This document shows positions 5,841 to 13,936 of a DNA stretch of 32,978 nt, piece after piece (position 1 is the stretch's first letter; each line of letters begins with the position of its first letter). The translations under genes were made by a program, and so were the position numbers. Origin of the DNA: an uncultured Prochlorococcus sp. (GTDB lineage: Bacteria > Cyanobacteriota > Cyanobacteriia > PCC-6307 > Cyanobiaceae); contig CACJCK010000014.1 of the NCBI GenBank assembly GCA_902591865.1, positions 1 to 32,978 of the forward strand, written 5' to 3'. The notes under the pieces were generated by a model. That model was not told the origin of the DNA. It saw only the letters and a program-made list of their open reading frames with translations, and did not search any database.

Positions 5841-6710
5841 TTATTTTTTTAATAGGGGAAAATTTAAAGTTTTTCTCTCTTCCATCCAAGATGATGCAAC
5901 TTCTCTTGCTAATTTTCTAATTTTTTCTATATATTGCGCACGATCTGTAACCGAAATTACACCTCTAGCATCAAGGAGATTAAATGTATGACTACATTTC
6001 AAAACAAAATCAAGGGCAGGATAAGTTAATTTCTTTTCGATTAAATTATTTGCCTCCACTTGGTAAATTTCAAATAATTTTCTTAGATTGTCAGCACTAG
6101 ATTCAGTAAAATTATAAGCGCATTGACTTTTTTCAAATTGAAGCCAAATATCGCTATATTTCAAATCTTTGTTCCAATTTAAGTCCCAGATACTTTCCTT
6201 ATCCTGCAAAAACATTGCAATCCTCTCTAGCCCATAAGTAATTTCAATTGGGATTGGATTACAATCTATCCCCCCACATTGCTGGAAATAAGTAAATTGA
6301 GTAACTTCCATTCCGTCCAACCAAACTTCCCAACCTACACCCCAGGCACCTAGTGTTGGAGACTCCCAATTATCTTCCACAAATCTTATGTCATGATTTC
6401 TAGGATTAATTCCAAGTGATTCCAGAGATGTCAAATATTTTTCTTGGATTCCTTCCGGGGATGGTTTAATAATTACCTGATATTGAAAGTAATGTTGTGC
6501 CCTATTTGGATTATCGCCAAAACGTCCATCTGTAGGTCTTCTACATGGCTCTGCATATGCTACGCTCCAAGGTTCTGGTCCAATGGCCCTTAAAAAAGTA
6601 TGCGGATTCATTGTTCCAGCACCCTTTTCAGTGTCATAAGGCTGCATAATCAAACAACCTTCTTCTGACCAAAAATTATTTAATTTTTGAATTATATCCT
6701 GAAAAAACAT
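5841..6710 (-). CDS. glyQ: Glycyl-tRNA synthetase alpha subunit
   Basis: GlyQ forms the alpha2beta2 bacterial glycyl-tRNA synthetase with GlyS and carries the class II catalytic core. Recognisable blocks include the N-terminal [50 protein letters not shown] and [20 protein letters not shown]. Further on are FTYFQQCGG and YGLERIAMF, both diagnostic for this subunit. The 289-residue length is as expected. The ATG at 6710 is the only sensible start. The gene stands alone on the minus strand; glyS is not in the window, as is common in cyanobacteria where the two subunits are unlinked. Confidence 0.98.
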   Translation of the reverse strand: MFFQDIIQKLNNFWSEEGCLIMQPYDTEKGAGTMNPHTFLRAIGPEPWSVAYAEPCRRPTDGRFGDNPNRAQHYFQYQVIIKPSPEGIQEKYLTSLESLGINPRNHDIRFVEDNWESPTLGAWGVGWEVWLDGMEVTQFTYFQQCGGIDCNPIPIEITYGLERIAMFLQDKESIWDLNWNKDLKYSDIWLQFEKSQCAYNFTESSADNLRKLFEIYQVEANNLIEKKLTYPALDFVLKCSHTFNLLDARGVISVTDRAQYIEKIRKLAREVASSWMEERKTLNFPLLKK

Positions 6711-6866
6711 TAAATTAAAACAGTGAAAAAATTAAGATCAATGCCAGTAGTCATAATAACAAAGCTTTAAAGTAAAGAATATTTTTAAATCAAATTTTTC
6801 AAAAATATCATCCGATAAAAAGCTGTCATTAAATTAGATCCTTTATAAAAATAAATGAGGAATTAA

Positions 6867-7295
6867 TTATGTGAAAAAATCTAATGGCAATGGTCCAAAA
6901 GTATTAGATTCTTTAGAACCTTCTTCATACTGGCATGTTATTAAAATTCCTTTTCCAAGTCCATTTTCAGATCTGACAAAAACATTACTAGTTTTTTGAT
7001 TAGCTTTTAAAAAAACACCTCCATTAGCATGAAGGGAATCTAGATTTCCAAATTTAATTGAGGAATATTTCTTGGAGATTGATTGCAATGCTTCAATAGC
7101 TTTTTTATCACTAGGTGCCATTATGCCTATTGTTATCCAATCTGCATTAAAAATATTTGCTTCTAGTTCCTCTAAAAGTTTTTTTTCTTGCCTATTACTT
7201 AATTGTGGTGCAGTTCTAAGATTATTTAAATCGACTAATTTATTTATTTCCATTAGCTTTATATCTAAAAAATTCTTAACCAAATGTTCTTCCAT
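6867..7295 (-). CDS. DUF1824-like protein
   Basis: The 142-residue product resembles the cyanobacterial DUF1824 family. Matching features, from memory, are LRTAPQLSNRQE, the hydrophobic ADWITIGIMAPS block, GGVFLKANQKTSNVFVRSE and a GPLPLDFF end. It is a small soluble protein of unknown function. I prefer ATG 7295 (MEEHLVK) because it overlaps the end of the upstream tautomerase gene by only 20 nt. A longer version from 7328 would add 11 residues and overlap by 53 nt. It is the last gene of a minus-strand operon with the 57-aa protein and the MIF tautomerase, and is probably translationally coupled to the latter. Confidence 0.7.
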   Translation of the reverse strand: MEEHLVKNFLDIKLMEINKLVDLNNLRTAPQLSNRQEKKLLEELEANIFNADWITIGIMAPSDKKAIEALQSISKKYSSIKFGNLDSLHANGGVFLKANQKTSNVFVRSENGLGKGILITCQYEEGSKESNTFGPLPLDFFT

Positions 7296-7608
7296 TCCAA
7301 GCCCAACATGAAGCTGGAACATCCTCAAAAGAAATATAAATCCTATCTATTGGGATCCCCATTTTCTCATATACAAAATCTGATATTGGCTTTGCCATTT
7401 CTGAAGGATTTAGAGAACCTATTGATTTGATTTCTAAGAAACAAGAAGGTTTATCATCATCAAAATGCATTTGGCAATTATCATCTATTTTCGCCATAAC
7501 AAATCTTCTTGATTTATTAGTTAAAGATGAAATAAGAATTGAAATTTCTTCGAGTAAATTACCTTTATCATTTACTTTTGCTGAAGTCGAAACATTAATA
7601 TAAGGCAT
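7276..7608 (-). CDS. MIF / phenylpyruvate tautomerase family protein
   Basis: This is a trimeric tautomerase of the macrophage migration inhibitory factor superfamily. The catalytic proline is the residue after the initiator Met (MPYINVST), exposed when Met is removed. The usual MIF features follow: a strand-turn-helix repeat, VMAKI near the active-site lysine position, FLEIKSIG, and an end in YISFEDVPASCWAWNG that resembles the MIF signature around the Trp/Asn. Length is 110 residues (family about 115). A Prochlorococcus MIF homologue has been characterised and has weak phenylpyruvate tautomerase activity, but the cellular role in cyanobacteria is unknown. It starts 2 nt after the stop of the 57-aa gene and overlaps the DUF1824-like gene. 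Confidence 0.9.
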   Translation of the reverse strand: MPYINVSTSAKVNDKGNLLEEISILISSLTNKSRRFVMAKIDDNCQMHFDDDKPSCFLEIKSIGSLNPSEMAKPISDFVYEKMGIPIDRIYISFEDVPASCWAWNGRTFG

Positions 7609-7610
7609 CT

Positions 7611-7784
7611 CTATGCAGCAAGATAATCTTTTTTAGAATTATTTTCTAGATAAAAAGTTTTATTTTTTAAATTTCTTTTTGATGAAAGATATGCCATATC
7701 GTATGAACTTATTCCGTTTTTATAAGGATTGAAAAGAGCATTTTTAGACCTGTTTTTTTTGCTCCTTTTGAACTCAATCATCAT
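7611..7784 (-). CDS. 57-aa basic protein, first gene of the MIF operon
   Basis: The minus strand opens at ATGATG (7784/7781) and runs 57 codons to TAG at 7613, two bases before the ATG of the MIF gene. The product is basic, starting MMIEFKRSKKNRSKNALFNP, with a middle of GISSYDMAYLSSKRNLK and ending NNSKKDYLAA. Composition is not random-looking, and the tight spacing implies translational coupling with the tautomerase. There is no signal peptide, membrane segment or known domain. I do not recognise a family, though Lys/Arg content suggests nucleic-acid or membrane-surface contact. The alternative, that this is only a leader of the tautomerase mRNA, is less likely given its length. Confidence 0.65.
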   Translation of the reverse strand: MMIEFKRSKKNRSKNALFNPYKNGISSYDMAYLSSKRNLKNKTFYLENNSKKDYLAA

Positions 7785-7912
7785 TATTAAATCATTAATT
7801 AATAATTTAACTTTTTTTGAATAGATGTCTAGTTTTTTTTAAAATTTTTAATTTATTAAATGAAAATAATTCCTAATACACAATTAGAATTTCTTTTTAC
7901 TAGATTTGAAAT

Positions 7913-8572
7913 GTGGATTCAAAATTAGTTGATTTGGAAGTCTTAAATAATTATCAAAGGAAAAAACTTGATGAGAGCAATGATGAAGAATTTTATTCTG
8001 AGCCAAAATTTGTTTACCATCTAGATGCAAACTTTAGGAAAAATCTATCAGATTTATATGAAAGAGAAATTGATAATAATTCAACTGTCCTTGATTTAAT
8101 GTCCAGTTGGGATAGTTATTTACCTAAAGGGAAAAAATATAAAAAAGTTATTGGACATGGTTTAAACAAACAAGAACTTGAAAAAAACATAATCTTTGAT
8201 TCTTATTGGATACAAAATTTTAATTTAAGTCAACAAATTCCGCTAGATAAAGAAAGCGTTAATTATTGCTTGATGGTGGCCGCATGGCAATATTTACAAT
8301 ATCCAGAGAATCTAACTAAAGAAATTGCAAGAATATTGAGAAGAGAGGGCAAGTTTATCATTGCTTTTTCAAACAGAGCATTTTGGCATAAAGCTCCTAA
8401 CATATGGACTTCATCTACTGAAGAAGAGAGGGTTAAATATGTAAGAAAAGTATTAATCTCAAACGGATTTAATGAGCCAAAAATTATCAAAAAGTTTACT
8501 CAAACAGAACTTAATATCTTTAATTTTTTAAATAAAGACCCATTCTATTGTTTAATCGCAACCAAAGAGTAA
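7913..8572 (+). CDS. SAM-dependent methyltransferase, class I
   Basis: The 219-residue protein has a class I Rossmann methyltransferase layout. Motif I is represented by STVLDLMSSWDSYLP (about residues 61-75), where the usual glycine-rich loop is replaced by MSSWDS. A strand-acid-helix motif follows around VIGHGLNKQELE. Motif post-II is VNYCLMVAAWQYLQYPE, and the last core strands are LRREGKFIIAFSNRAFWHKA. The pattern is that of Methyltransf_11-like enzymes conserved in cyanobacteria. The substrate is unknown. It starts with GTG (7913); an ATG two bases upstream is out of frame. It is the only plus-strand gene here apart from the small one after it, with a divergent AT-rich spacer to the MIF operon. 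Confidence 0.8.
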   Translation: MDSKLVDLEVLNNYQRKKLDESNDEEFYSEPKFVYHLDANFRKNLSDLYEREIDNNSTVLDLMSSWDSYLPKGKKYKKVIGHGLNKQELEKNIIFDSYWIQNFNLSQQIPLDKESVNYCLMVAAWQYLQYPENLTKEIARILRREGKFIIAFSNRAFWHKAPNIWTSSTEEERVKYVRKVLISNGFNEPKIIKKFTQTELNIFNFLNKDPFYCLIATKE

Positions 8573-8682
8573 ATTTTTAATTGCATTGTATTAAACAACC
8601 ACTCTATGAAAAAAGTTATCAACTACTTTTAATAGCCATACTTTTAAATTTTTACTAATATTGGGTAGTTAAAATTAATCAT

Positions 8683-8928
8683 ATGGGTTCTAAAAGAGAA
8701 AAATATCCTGAAAAATGTCCTTGGGATCTTGGCCCTAATCAACATTTAGCAAGAGAAGAGAACTGGACTTTAAGATTAGGAGAAGCAAATGTGTGCTTTA
8801 GCAAAAATAAATTAGATAATAATTATTTTCATGTAATTAGTAATGAAAATGAAGAACAAATCCTTGCTTTTAGAGCAAGACTTTTATACCAAAAACTACT
8901 TGATAAAGGGTTTAGATTAGTTGAATAA
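8683..8928 (+). CDS. Conserved-looking 81-aa hypothetical protein
   Basis: A short soluble protein rich in charged and aromatic residues, beginning MGSKREKYPEKCPWDLGP. Motifs worth searching are WDLGPNQHLAREENWTLRLG and the C-terminal AFRARLLYQKLLDKGFRLVE. It has two cysteines and no signal peptide or membrane segment. It starts at ATG 8683, 110 bp after the methyltransferase, and converges on the DUF3386-like gene with only 6 bp between stop codons. I do not recognise a family. The ordered, W-rich sequence argues that it is a real gene. Confidence 0.65.
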   Translation: MGSKREKYPEKCPWDLGPNQHLAREENWTLRLGEANVCFSKNKLDNNYFHVISNENEEQILAFRARLLYQKLLDKGFRLVE

Positions 8929-8934
8929 AAAAAA

Positions 8935-9588
8935 CTAATTTAATAAGCATAGGTCCTCGAAGACAAACTTTTGTGTTTCTTCTTCTTCATTTTGGTTTAA
9001 GTATTTTATAGTCCTCGAATTTAATATCCAATAATCGTCTTTACCCATATTTAGAAATTCATCCTCATATTGCAATTTTTGAGAATTTGTCTTCAGTGTA
9101 TCTGGATCAATTTGTTGACTACTATATTTTTTACTAAGGGAACCTGTTCCTGTATCTAGAAATTCTTCAACAAAAATTTCTATTATGGTTCCATGAATTT
9201 TACGGTAGACCATATTAATACAGTTATTTTTAACTCTATATTTATCACCTTGATTCTTACCTGAAACAAGCATTTCAATGCCTCTTTCAGAATTTTTAAG
9301 TAAATTAAAATTATTTTCTGAGTGCACTGATTCAAATTCTCTCTTTAGTCTATGTATACAGACTTCAAATAACTGAGAGGCAATACTTTTTACAACTTTC
9401 TCGTCTTCTATATTCTGAATATTTGGTTTAAAGTCTTTACCTAATACGAAGTAACCTTCATGAATATTATTTTTAGTTAAAAAAATACATTTACCTTGGT
9501 AACCATGAAAATCATTCTTCCAGGTATAACGATTTTCATAAGCCTTTTTGAAAATCTCCTTACAATTAATTTTCTTTGGATTATCCAT
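8935..9588 (-). CDS. DUF3386-like protein
   Basis: The 217-residue protein starts with an N-terminal block (KEIFKKAYENRYTWKNDFHGYQGKC) that I associate with the cyanobacterial family DUF3386. The rest is mixed alpha/beta with recurring polar strands and the segment YRKIHGTIIEIFVEEFLDTG. No signal peptide or membrane segment is seen, so it should be cytosolic. Function is unknown. It starts 33 bp beyond the terminator that ends the pcb gene, so it is probably transcribed separately from the iron-stress pair upstream. Confidence 0.6.
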   Translation of the reverse strand: MDNPKKINCKEIFKKAYENRYTWKNDFHGYQGKCIFLTKNNIHEGYFVLGKDFKPNIQNIEDEKVVKSIASQLFEVCIHRLKREFESVHSENNFNLLKNSERGIEMLVSGKNQGDKYRVKNNCINMVYRKIHGTIIEIFVEEFLDTGTGSLSKKYSSQQIDPDTLKTNSQKLQYEDEFLNMGKDDYWILNSRTIKYLNQNEEEETQKFVFEDLCLLN

Positions 9589-9620
9589 TAACTTTTTGAA
9601 TGCATAAAATGATTGTACAA

Positions 9621-9652
9621 AAAAAACCTCCCTGTTAGAGGAGAGGTTTTTT
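9621..9652 (-). terminator. Intrinsic terminator after pcb
   Basis: AAAAAACCTC (9621-9630) pairs perfectly with GAGGTTTTTT (9643-9652) around a 12-nt loop, with A and T tracts on both sides. It lies 14 bp after the pcb stop codon and separates pcb from the DUF3386-like gene. Confidence 0.8.
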
Positions 9653-9665
9653 TTATCAGATTAAA

Positions 9666-10724
9666 CTAGTTTTGAGTAATTTTTGTATTTTCAATATTGT
9701 CAAAAGCTTGACCAATTTTCTTAAAGTCAAATCCCATAGCTCTTAGTGCGTGCCAAAGATGGCCTTGTAAGAAAAAGAAACCCAAATAAAAATGTGTATT
9801 AGCAAGCCAAGCTCTTGAGCTATACGATCCTGAACCTAAATCTACTGTATCAGTAAAATAAGGGGCGAATTCAAATTGAAGCTTCAAGGGTTCTCCATAT
9901 AAATCAACTGGATATATGGTTGTATTTGAAGCACACCAAAAAGCAGCAACAAAAGCCATATAAGAAACACCAACAACTGAGTATGACAAAATTGCCTCAG
10001 CGCCAAGTAATCCTTTCCCTTTAAATTCTGTGTATTCTCCAAATTGTTTAGTACAAATATGGAAAACACCTCCAATTATTTCTAGGAAAGCTAGGAAAGC
10101 ATGTCCTCCCATAACGTCTTCAAGACTATCTATTTTTAAAAAGTCAAATTGATGATTCCAGATAGCGGCAATATCTAAATTGTAAATAACTTGTCTTGTA
10201 GATCCTATAGCTGGGTCGTAAATTCCATGAATACGAGCCCATTCAACGAACATAATTGCTCCAAGCCCAAGAAAGATTAGATGATGACCAAGAATAAAAG
10301 TTAATTTATCTGGGTCATCCCATTCGAAATCAAATTTTTGTGGCTTACTATTTTCTGGGTAGTCTCCAAGATCACCTGCAAATTTGTTGGAATGTAATAA
10401 TCCCCCAGCACCCAATACAGCTGAAAAAATTAGATGTAATGTGCAAATTACAACAATTCCATATGGTTCTGTAATAACACCATTTTCAACGCCACCAATT
10501 CCAATGCCCGCTAGGTGAGGCAAAACAATTGCTTTCTGTGCACCCATTGGAACACTTGCGTCGTAACGGGCCAATTCAAATAATCCAAAAGCTCCTGCCC
10601 AGAACATCATTAGACCTGCATGGGCAGCATGAGCAGCTATGAATTTACCTGAACGGCCAACAACACCAGAATTCCCTGCGTACCAGTCATAGGTGACATC
10701 AGATTTTCCGTAAGTTTGTAACAC
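9666..10724 (-). CDS. pcb: Chlorophyll-binding antenna protein, Pcb/IsiA family (PcbC/IsiA-like)
   Basis: This is a six-helix chlorophyll-binding protein of the CP43-like Pcb/IsiA family. Pcb proteins are the major antenna of Prochlorococcus and bind divinyl chlorophylls in the thylakoid membrane. The sequence shows the family blocks QTYGKSDVTYDWYAGN, FIAAHAAHAGL, GHHLIFLGLGAI, SLEDVMGGHAFLAFLEIIGG, AEAILSYS and GHLWHALRAMGFDFK. At 352 residues it has no CP43 lumenal loop. The FWAGAFGLFELARYD segment looks closer to IsiA and iron-stress Pcb types than to the usual PcbA, as I recall those sequences. It starts with GTG (10724) and lies 143 bp downstream of flavodoxin on the same strand, echoing isiAB in reversed order. 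Iron-stress expression is inferred from this neighbourhood. Confidence 0.93.
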   Translation of the reverse strand: MLQTYGKSDVTYDWYAGNSGVVGRSGKFIAAHAAHAGLMMFWAGAFGLFELARYDASVPMGAQKAIVLPHLAGIGIGGVENGVITEPYGIVVICTLHLIFSAVLGAGGLLHSNKFAGDLGDYPENSKPQKFDFEWDDPDKLTFILGHHLIFLGLGAIMFVEWARIHGIYDPAIGSTRQVIYNLDIAAIWNHQFDFLKIDSLEDVMGGHAFLAFLEIIGGVFHICTKQFGEYTEFKGKGLLGAEAILSYSVVGVSYMAFVAAFWCASNTTIYPVDLYGEPLKLQFEFAPYFTDTVDLGSGSYSSRAWLANTHFYLGFFFLQGHLWHALRAMGFDFKKIGQAFDNIENTKITQN

Positions 10725-10867
10725 TTGATTTAAGTAAACAGCAAATTGAGCATATTTCTTATCAGTATTGTTTTTACATGTTCTTTACAGATTTAATTAC
10801 TTATGTAAAAAAAACATATTGTGAAAGAACAAATGTTACAAACTAGGGAAGTAATATCTGAGAAAGC

Positions 10868-11392
10868 TTACGCCAATGAAGGAATTTCGCCCTTAAGCTG
10901 AGAAGCCCATGTTTCAAGACGCGAATCAGTCAAATCAGATTCACTATCCTCATCAAGAGGTAATCCACAAAAGCTTTCTCCTATAACACTTTTTGACTCA
11001 TCAAATGTATAAGAAGATTTATCTACGTAACCGACCATTTCAGCGCCTGCTTTAGTGAAGTAGCTATGAAGTTCTTCCATTGCATCACAATAGTTTTCTG
11101 TGTAGGTAGAAGAATCTCCTAGACCAAAAATTGCAACTTTTTTTCCTGATAAACTTAGTTCACCAATATCCTCTAAGATTGAATCCCATGCAGTTCCAGA
11201 TCTCTCTTCATCAGCTCCAGTATTCCAAGTAGGTATCCCGCAGATAATTCCATCAAGACCTTCAAATTCAGAAAGATCATCTACATCAGATACATCTTTA
11301 GGTGCTTCAGCTGAAGAGATAAAGTTGTGAAGACGATCAGCTACGTCTTCAGTTTTTCCAGTTGTAGTTGCGTAATAAATTCCTACAGTCAT
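10868..11392 (-). CDS. isiB: Long-chain flavodoxin
   Basis: Flavodoxin replaces ferredoxin as the soluble electron carrier of photosystem I when iron is scarce. The FMN phosphate loop is TTTGKTED (about residues 9-16). The two isoalloxazine-stacking aromatics are Trp56 (GIPTWNTGADEE) and Tyr97 (GDSSTYTENYCDAM). The inserted strand typical of long-chain flavodoxins is present, giving 174 residues, the normal length. It starts at ATG 11392 with a 140-bp divergent spacer to the next gene. A short dyad, AATGT-TT-ACATT (11401-11412), lies just upstream of the start. The neighbouring antenna gene and the iron-uptake genes near 3 kb fit an iron-stress role. Confidence 0.97.
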   Translation of the reverse strand: MTVGIYYATTTGKTEDVADRLHNFISSAEAPKDVSDVDDLSEFEGLDGIICGIPTWNTGADEERSGTAWDSILEDIGELSLSGKKVAIFGLGDSSTYTENYCDAMEELHSYFTKAGAEMVGYVDKSSYTFDESKSVIGESFCGLPLDEDSESDLTDSRLETWASQLKGEIPSLA

Positions 11393-11532
11393 AACTTCAA
11401 AATGTTTACATTAAAATAATAAAATCTAAAAACGTTAAATTAATTTCTTTAAAAACTTTTTCATGTAAGATTTTATACTAATCAAGGTAAGAAAAATTTT
11501 TTGAAAATAATTTAGAAAACATTAAAAACATC

Positions 11533-12267
11533 GTGACTGACAAATTTCAAAATAATATCGAAAATCTTATTAAAGAATTTAACTTTAATGGACATAAAAA
11601 ATTCAAATTAATTGTTTTATTTGGTTTATTGGGAGATTTTGATAGCTTTGAATATGCAATAAATTTAAAAAATTTTATGCATAATAATAAAGATAAAAAT
11701 TTAGATATTTTTGCACTAGCTATTGGGAACCAAAATGGAAAAGAAAAATTTTGTAACTTTACTGGCTTTAGTAAAAAAAATTTAAAAGTCGTTTCTAATA
11801 ACCAAATTCATAATAATCTTAAAGTCTCAAGAGGATTAGATATTGGTTTAGGCGGTTGGATCAATTTTCTTTTAATGTTATCCGGAATAAATTCTTTTAA
11901 AACAATCAAAGAAGTTATTAGAGGTTATCTCGGAGACCAAAAAGCAAAGCAAATCTACTCAGAATTTGACAAAATTGAAGTTTTAAAATTTCTAAAATTT
12001 TCAGGTAATTCATTTAGACAGGTTTTCGGGGATGGTTATTTGCGACCATTTGAATTAGCAACATTTAGATTAAATAATATGAATGAAATAATTCAAAACT
12101 GGAGTGATTATATTCTTAATGAAGAATACCTTCCACAAAGAGGGGCTTCTTTTCTAATGGACAATAAAAATCAAGTTATTTATCAATTTTTTTCCAATGA
12201 TGTGCTTGGATATTCATCAAATATGAGGGATCCCTTAGGATTTTTGACTGATTTAATTAATGAATAG
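11533..12267 (+). CDS. AhpC/TSA (peroxiredoxin-like) family protein, probably non-peroxidatic
   Basis: The 244-residue protein resembles the thioredoxin-fold AhpC/TSA-like group common in cyanobacteria. Recognisable parts are LIVLFGLLGDFDSFEYA, IFALAIGNQNGKEKFCNFTGFS, a long central insertion around LGGWINFLLMLSG, and FGDGYLRPFELATFR. The position where peroxiredoxins carry the peroxidatic Cys (in GDFDSFEYA) has none. The only obvious Cys is in KFCNF, so peroxide reduction by the usual mechanism is unlikely. The start is GTG 11533. It overlaps the SemiSWEET gene by 8 nt, implying a two-gene operon. The function is unknown; the family label rests on pattern memory. Confidence 0.55.
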   Translation: MTDKFQNNIENLIKEFNFNGHKKFKLIVLFGLLGDFDSFEYAINLKNFMHNNKDKNLDIFALAIGNQNGKEKFCNFTGFSKKNLKVVSNNQIHNNLKVSRGLDIGLGGWINFLLMLSGINSFKTIKEVIRGYLGDQKAKQIYSEFDKIEVLKFLKFSGNSFRQVFGDGYLRPFELATFRLNNMNEIIQNWSDYILNEEYLPQRGASFLMDNKNQVIYQFFSNDVLGYSSNMRDPLGFLTDLINE

Positions 12268-12550
12268 TTTTGTAAATTTTTTTATGAATGTCGATATATT
12301 CGGATATTTTGCAGCGATTTTAACAACAGCGGCATTCTTACCTCAATTGATAAAAACTTTAAAAACAAAAAAGGCAGATGATGTTTCCTTGACAACATTA
12401 ATAATGTTTATTATCGGTGTTTTGTCTTGGATTATTTACGGTTATAAAATTTCGTCTTTACCAATATTGATAGCAAATTTAATTACCCTTATCTTAAATT
12501 TAATGATATTAATTTCTAAAGTATATTTTTCAAAAAACTTAAATGTTTAA
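12260..12550 (+). CDS. SemiSWEET / PQ-loop small sugar transporter
   Basis: SemiSWEETs are three-helix membrane proteins that dimerise to carry sugars such as sucrose or glucose. The 96-residue product has exactly three hydrophobic helices (about 13-31, 44-62 and 67-88). The PQ motif is at Pro28-Gln29 (FLPQLIKTLKTKKADDVS), followed by the basic loop and DVSLTT start of helix 2 typical of the family. Its start codon lies inside the end of the peroxiredoxin-like gene (8-nt overlap), so the two are likely translated together. The transported substrate is unknown; picocyanobacteria use sucrose and glucosylglycerate as compatible solutes and some take up glucose. Confidence 0.85.
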   Translation: MNSFVNFFMNVDIFGYFAAILTTAAFLPQLIKTLKTKKADDVSLTTLIMFIIGVLSWIIYGYKISSLPILIANLITLILNLMILISKVYFSKNLNV

Positions 12551-12626
12551 AAATTTTTTTAAAAGTAACTAACTTTAGATTTATTCCTTAAATCTTGATT
12601 AATATAAAACAAAAAATTTACTGATT

Positions 12627-12851
12627 TTGAAAACTTCAAAATGCTGGGTTTGGTTTAAAGGAAACCTTAACAATGGTGGATATTGGAAAGAAGGTTTTAC
12701 ATGTACTTTTGATGAGAACCCAGGAGTTTTAATAGAAAGTCCTGCTTACGTAACTTGTAGGGTTCCTACATGGAGAGTTCTGACTAAAGAACCAGAAAAT
12801 TTATATAAATCTCCTCTAATCCCTGACAAAGCAATCTGGAAAATAATTTAA
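12627..12851 (+). CDS. Conserved-looking 74-aa hypothetical protein
   Basis: A TTG-initiated frame (12627) encodes a 74-residue soluble protein rich in Trp and Cys, beginning MKTSKCWVWFKGNLNNGGYW. It continues with TCTFDENPGVLIESPAYVTCRVPTW and ends in KAIWKII. It has three cysteines, no signal peptide and no membrane segment. The gene lies 76 bp after SemiSWEET on the same strand. The sequence is compositionally ordered and looks conserved, but I do not recognise a family or function. Confidence 0.6.
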   Translation: MKTSKCWVWFKGNLNNGGYWKEGFTCTFDENPGVLIESPAYVTCRVPTWRVLTKEPENLYKSPLIPDKAIWKII

Positions 12852-12981
12852 ATTTTCAATTAATAATAAAAAACTTTTTGACTGCACTACGGCGAGTTAA
12901 TATTGCTTTAATAAATATTTAATTAATACCATCTACTCTCTTTTTATAAATATTATACCTTTTTTAATCTTTGGTTTTCTT

Positions 12982-13851
12982 GTGGGGAAAAAGAATCCAA
13001 AGATTTCAAAATACATAGCAAGACCTCTAATAAAATTTGGCATACCATTAAGTGTAATGGGACTCCTATTAAAGGAAGGTATTGATATAAACCTAATTAA
13101 AAGTGCATTTTTAGCATTCTCTGTAATTGGATTTTTAATAACTTTAATAAATATAATCCCAATATTTAAGAAGAGGCTTCCAAATTACACATTGCAGCTA
13201 GCAGGCTTAATAGGTAATACATCATTTCTTGGAATTCCAATTGCGCTAGCTCTTCTACCTTCAACAACTATAAATTTCACTATTGGATTTGATTTAGGAA
13301 CAACACTTTTTGCTTGGATATTTGGACCTTTTTTTCTTCAAGAAAACTCCACCAGCAAAAACATCCCAAACATCAAAGGACTATTAAATGCATTGATAAA
13401 TAGCCCTGCATCAAGAGGGATTATTGGTGGACTTTTAGCATATCTTTTGCAAATAGATGAAATTTTAGGCAATTATCTTTGGATTCCTGCAAGAATAGTT
13501 ATTGCTATGGCGATAATAATTGTAGGAACAAGACTTGGAATAATCACGAATCAAAATGAGAGGATTTTGGATCTAAATGAAGAAATTAAATTTTCAATTT
13601 TATTGAAGTTATTTATTCTTCCCTTTATTATTTTTTTAGTATGCAAATTCTTAAATTTCAACTTCTATCAATCATCTGCCGTAATTCTTCAGGCAGCAAC
13701 CCCAACGGCAATATCCACAATATTAATGGCAGAGGCTTATGGTATAAAACAAAAAATAGCTTCAAAAATTCTTTTTACTACAACCTTAGTTTCAATAATT
13801 ACAATTCCCCTATTAAAAATGTTTATGAATTTATTTATTCAAACATTTTGA
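12982..13851 (+). CDS. AEC-family membrane carrier (auxin-efflux-carrier type)
   Basis: AEC proteins are ten-helix secondary carriers exporting organic anions or amphipathic molecules. The sequence has the family's two-half layout of hydrophobic helices. Typical blocks are LAGLIGNTSFLGIPIALAL, where asparagine/glycine break the helix, and AATPTAISTILMAEAYG in the second half. The given start is GTG 12982, 289 residues. This removes the first helix: the frame is open back to a stop at 12898, and the 27 upstream codons encode a hydrophobic segment (INTIYSLFINIIPFLIFGFL) that the family requires. No ATG, GTG or TTG is available there, so the true start is probably an ATT/ATC/ATA near 12922-12946. 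Substrate unknown. Confidence 0.85.
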   Translation: MGKKNPKISKYIARPLIKFGIPLSVMGLLLKEGIDINLIKSAFLAFSVIGFLITLINIIPIFKKRLPNYTLQLAGLIGNTSFLGIPIALALLPSTTINFTIGFDLGTTLFAWIFGPFFLQENSTSKNIPNIKGLLNALINSPASRGIIGGLLAYLLQIDEILGNYLWIPARIVIAMAIIIVGTRLGIITNQNERILDLNEEIKFSILLKLFILPFIIFLVCKFLNFNFYQSSAVILQAATPTAISTILMAEAYGIKQKIASKILFTTTLVSIITIPLLKMFMNLFIQTF

Positions 13852-13936
13852 ATGAAAGCTTATTACTTACTGCATAAATAATGAAAATTGTAAACATTAT
13901 ATCCTGATAAATAAATAATGTCTTAAGATTTAGAGT

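Noticed and set aside
13641..13877. 78-codon plus-strand frame overlapping the AEC gene end
   Set aside because: It is an out-of-frame Asn/Ser-rich shadow of the AEC coding sequence.
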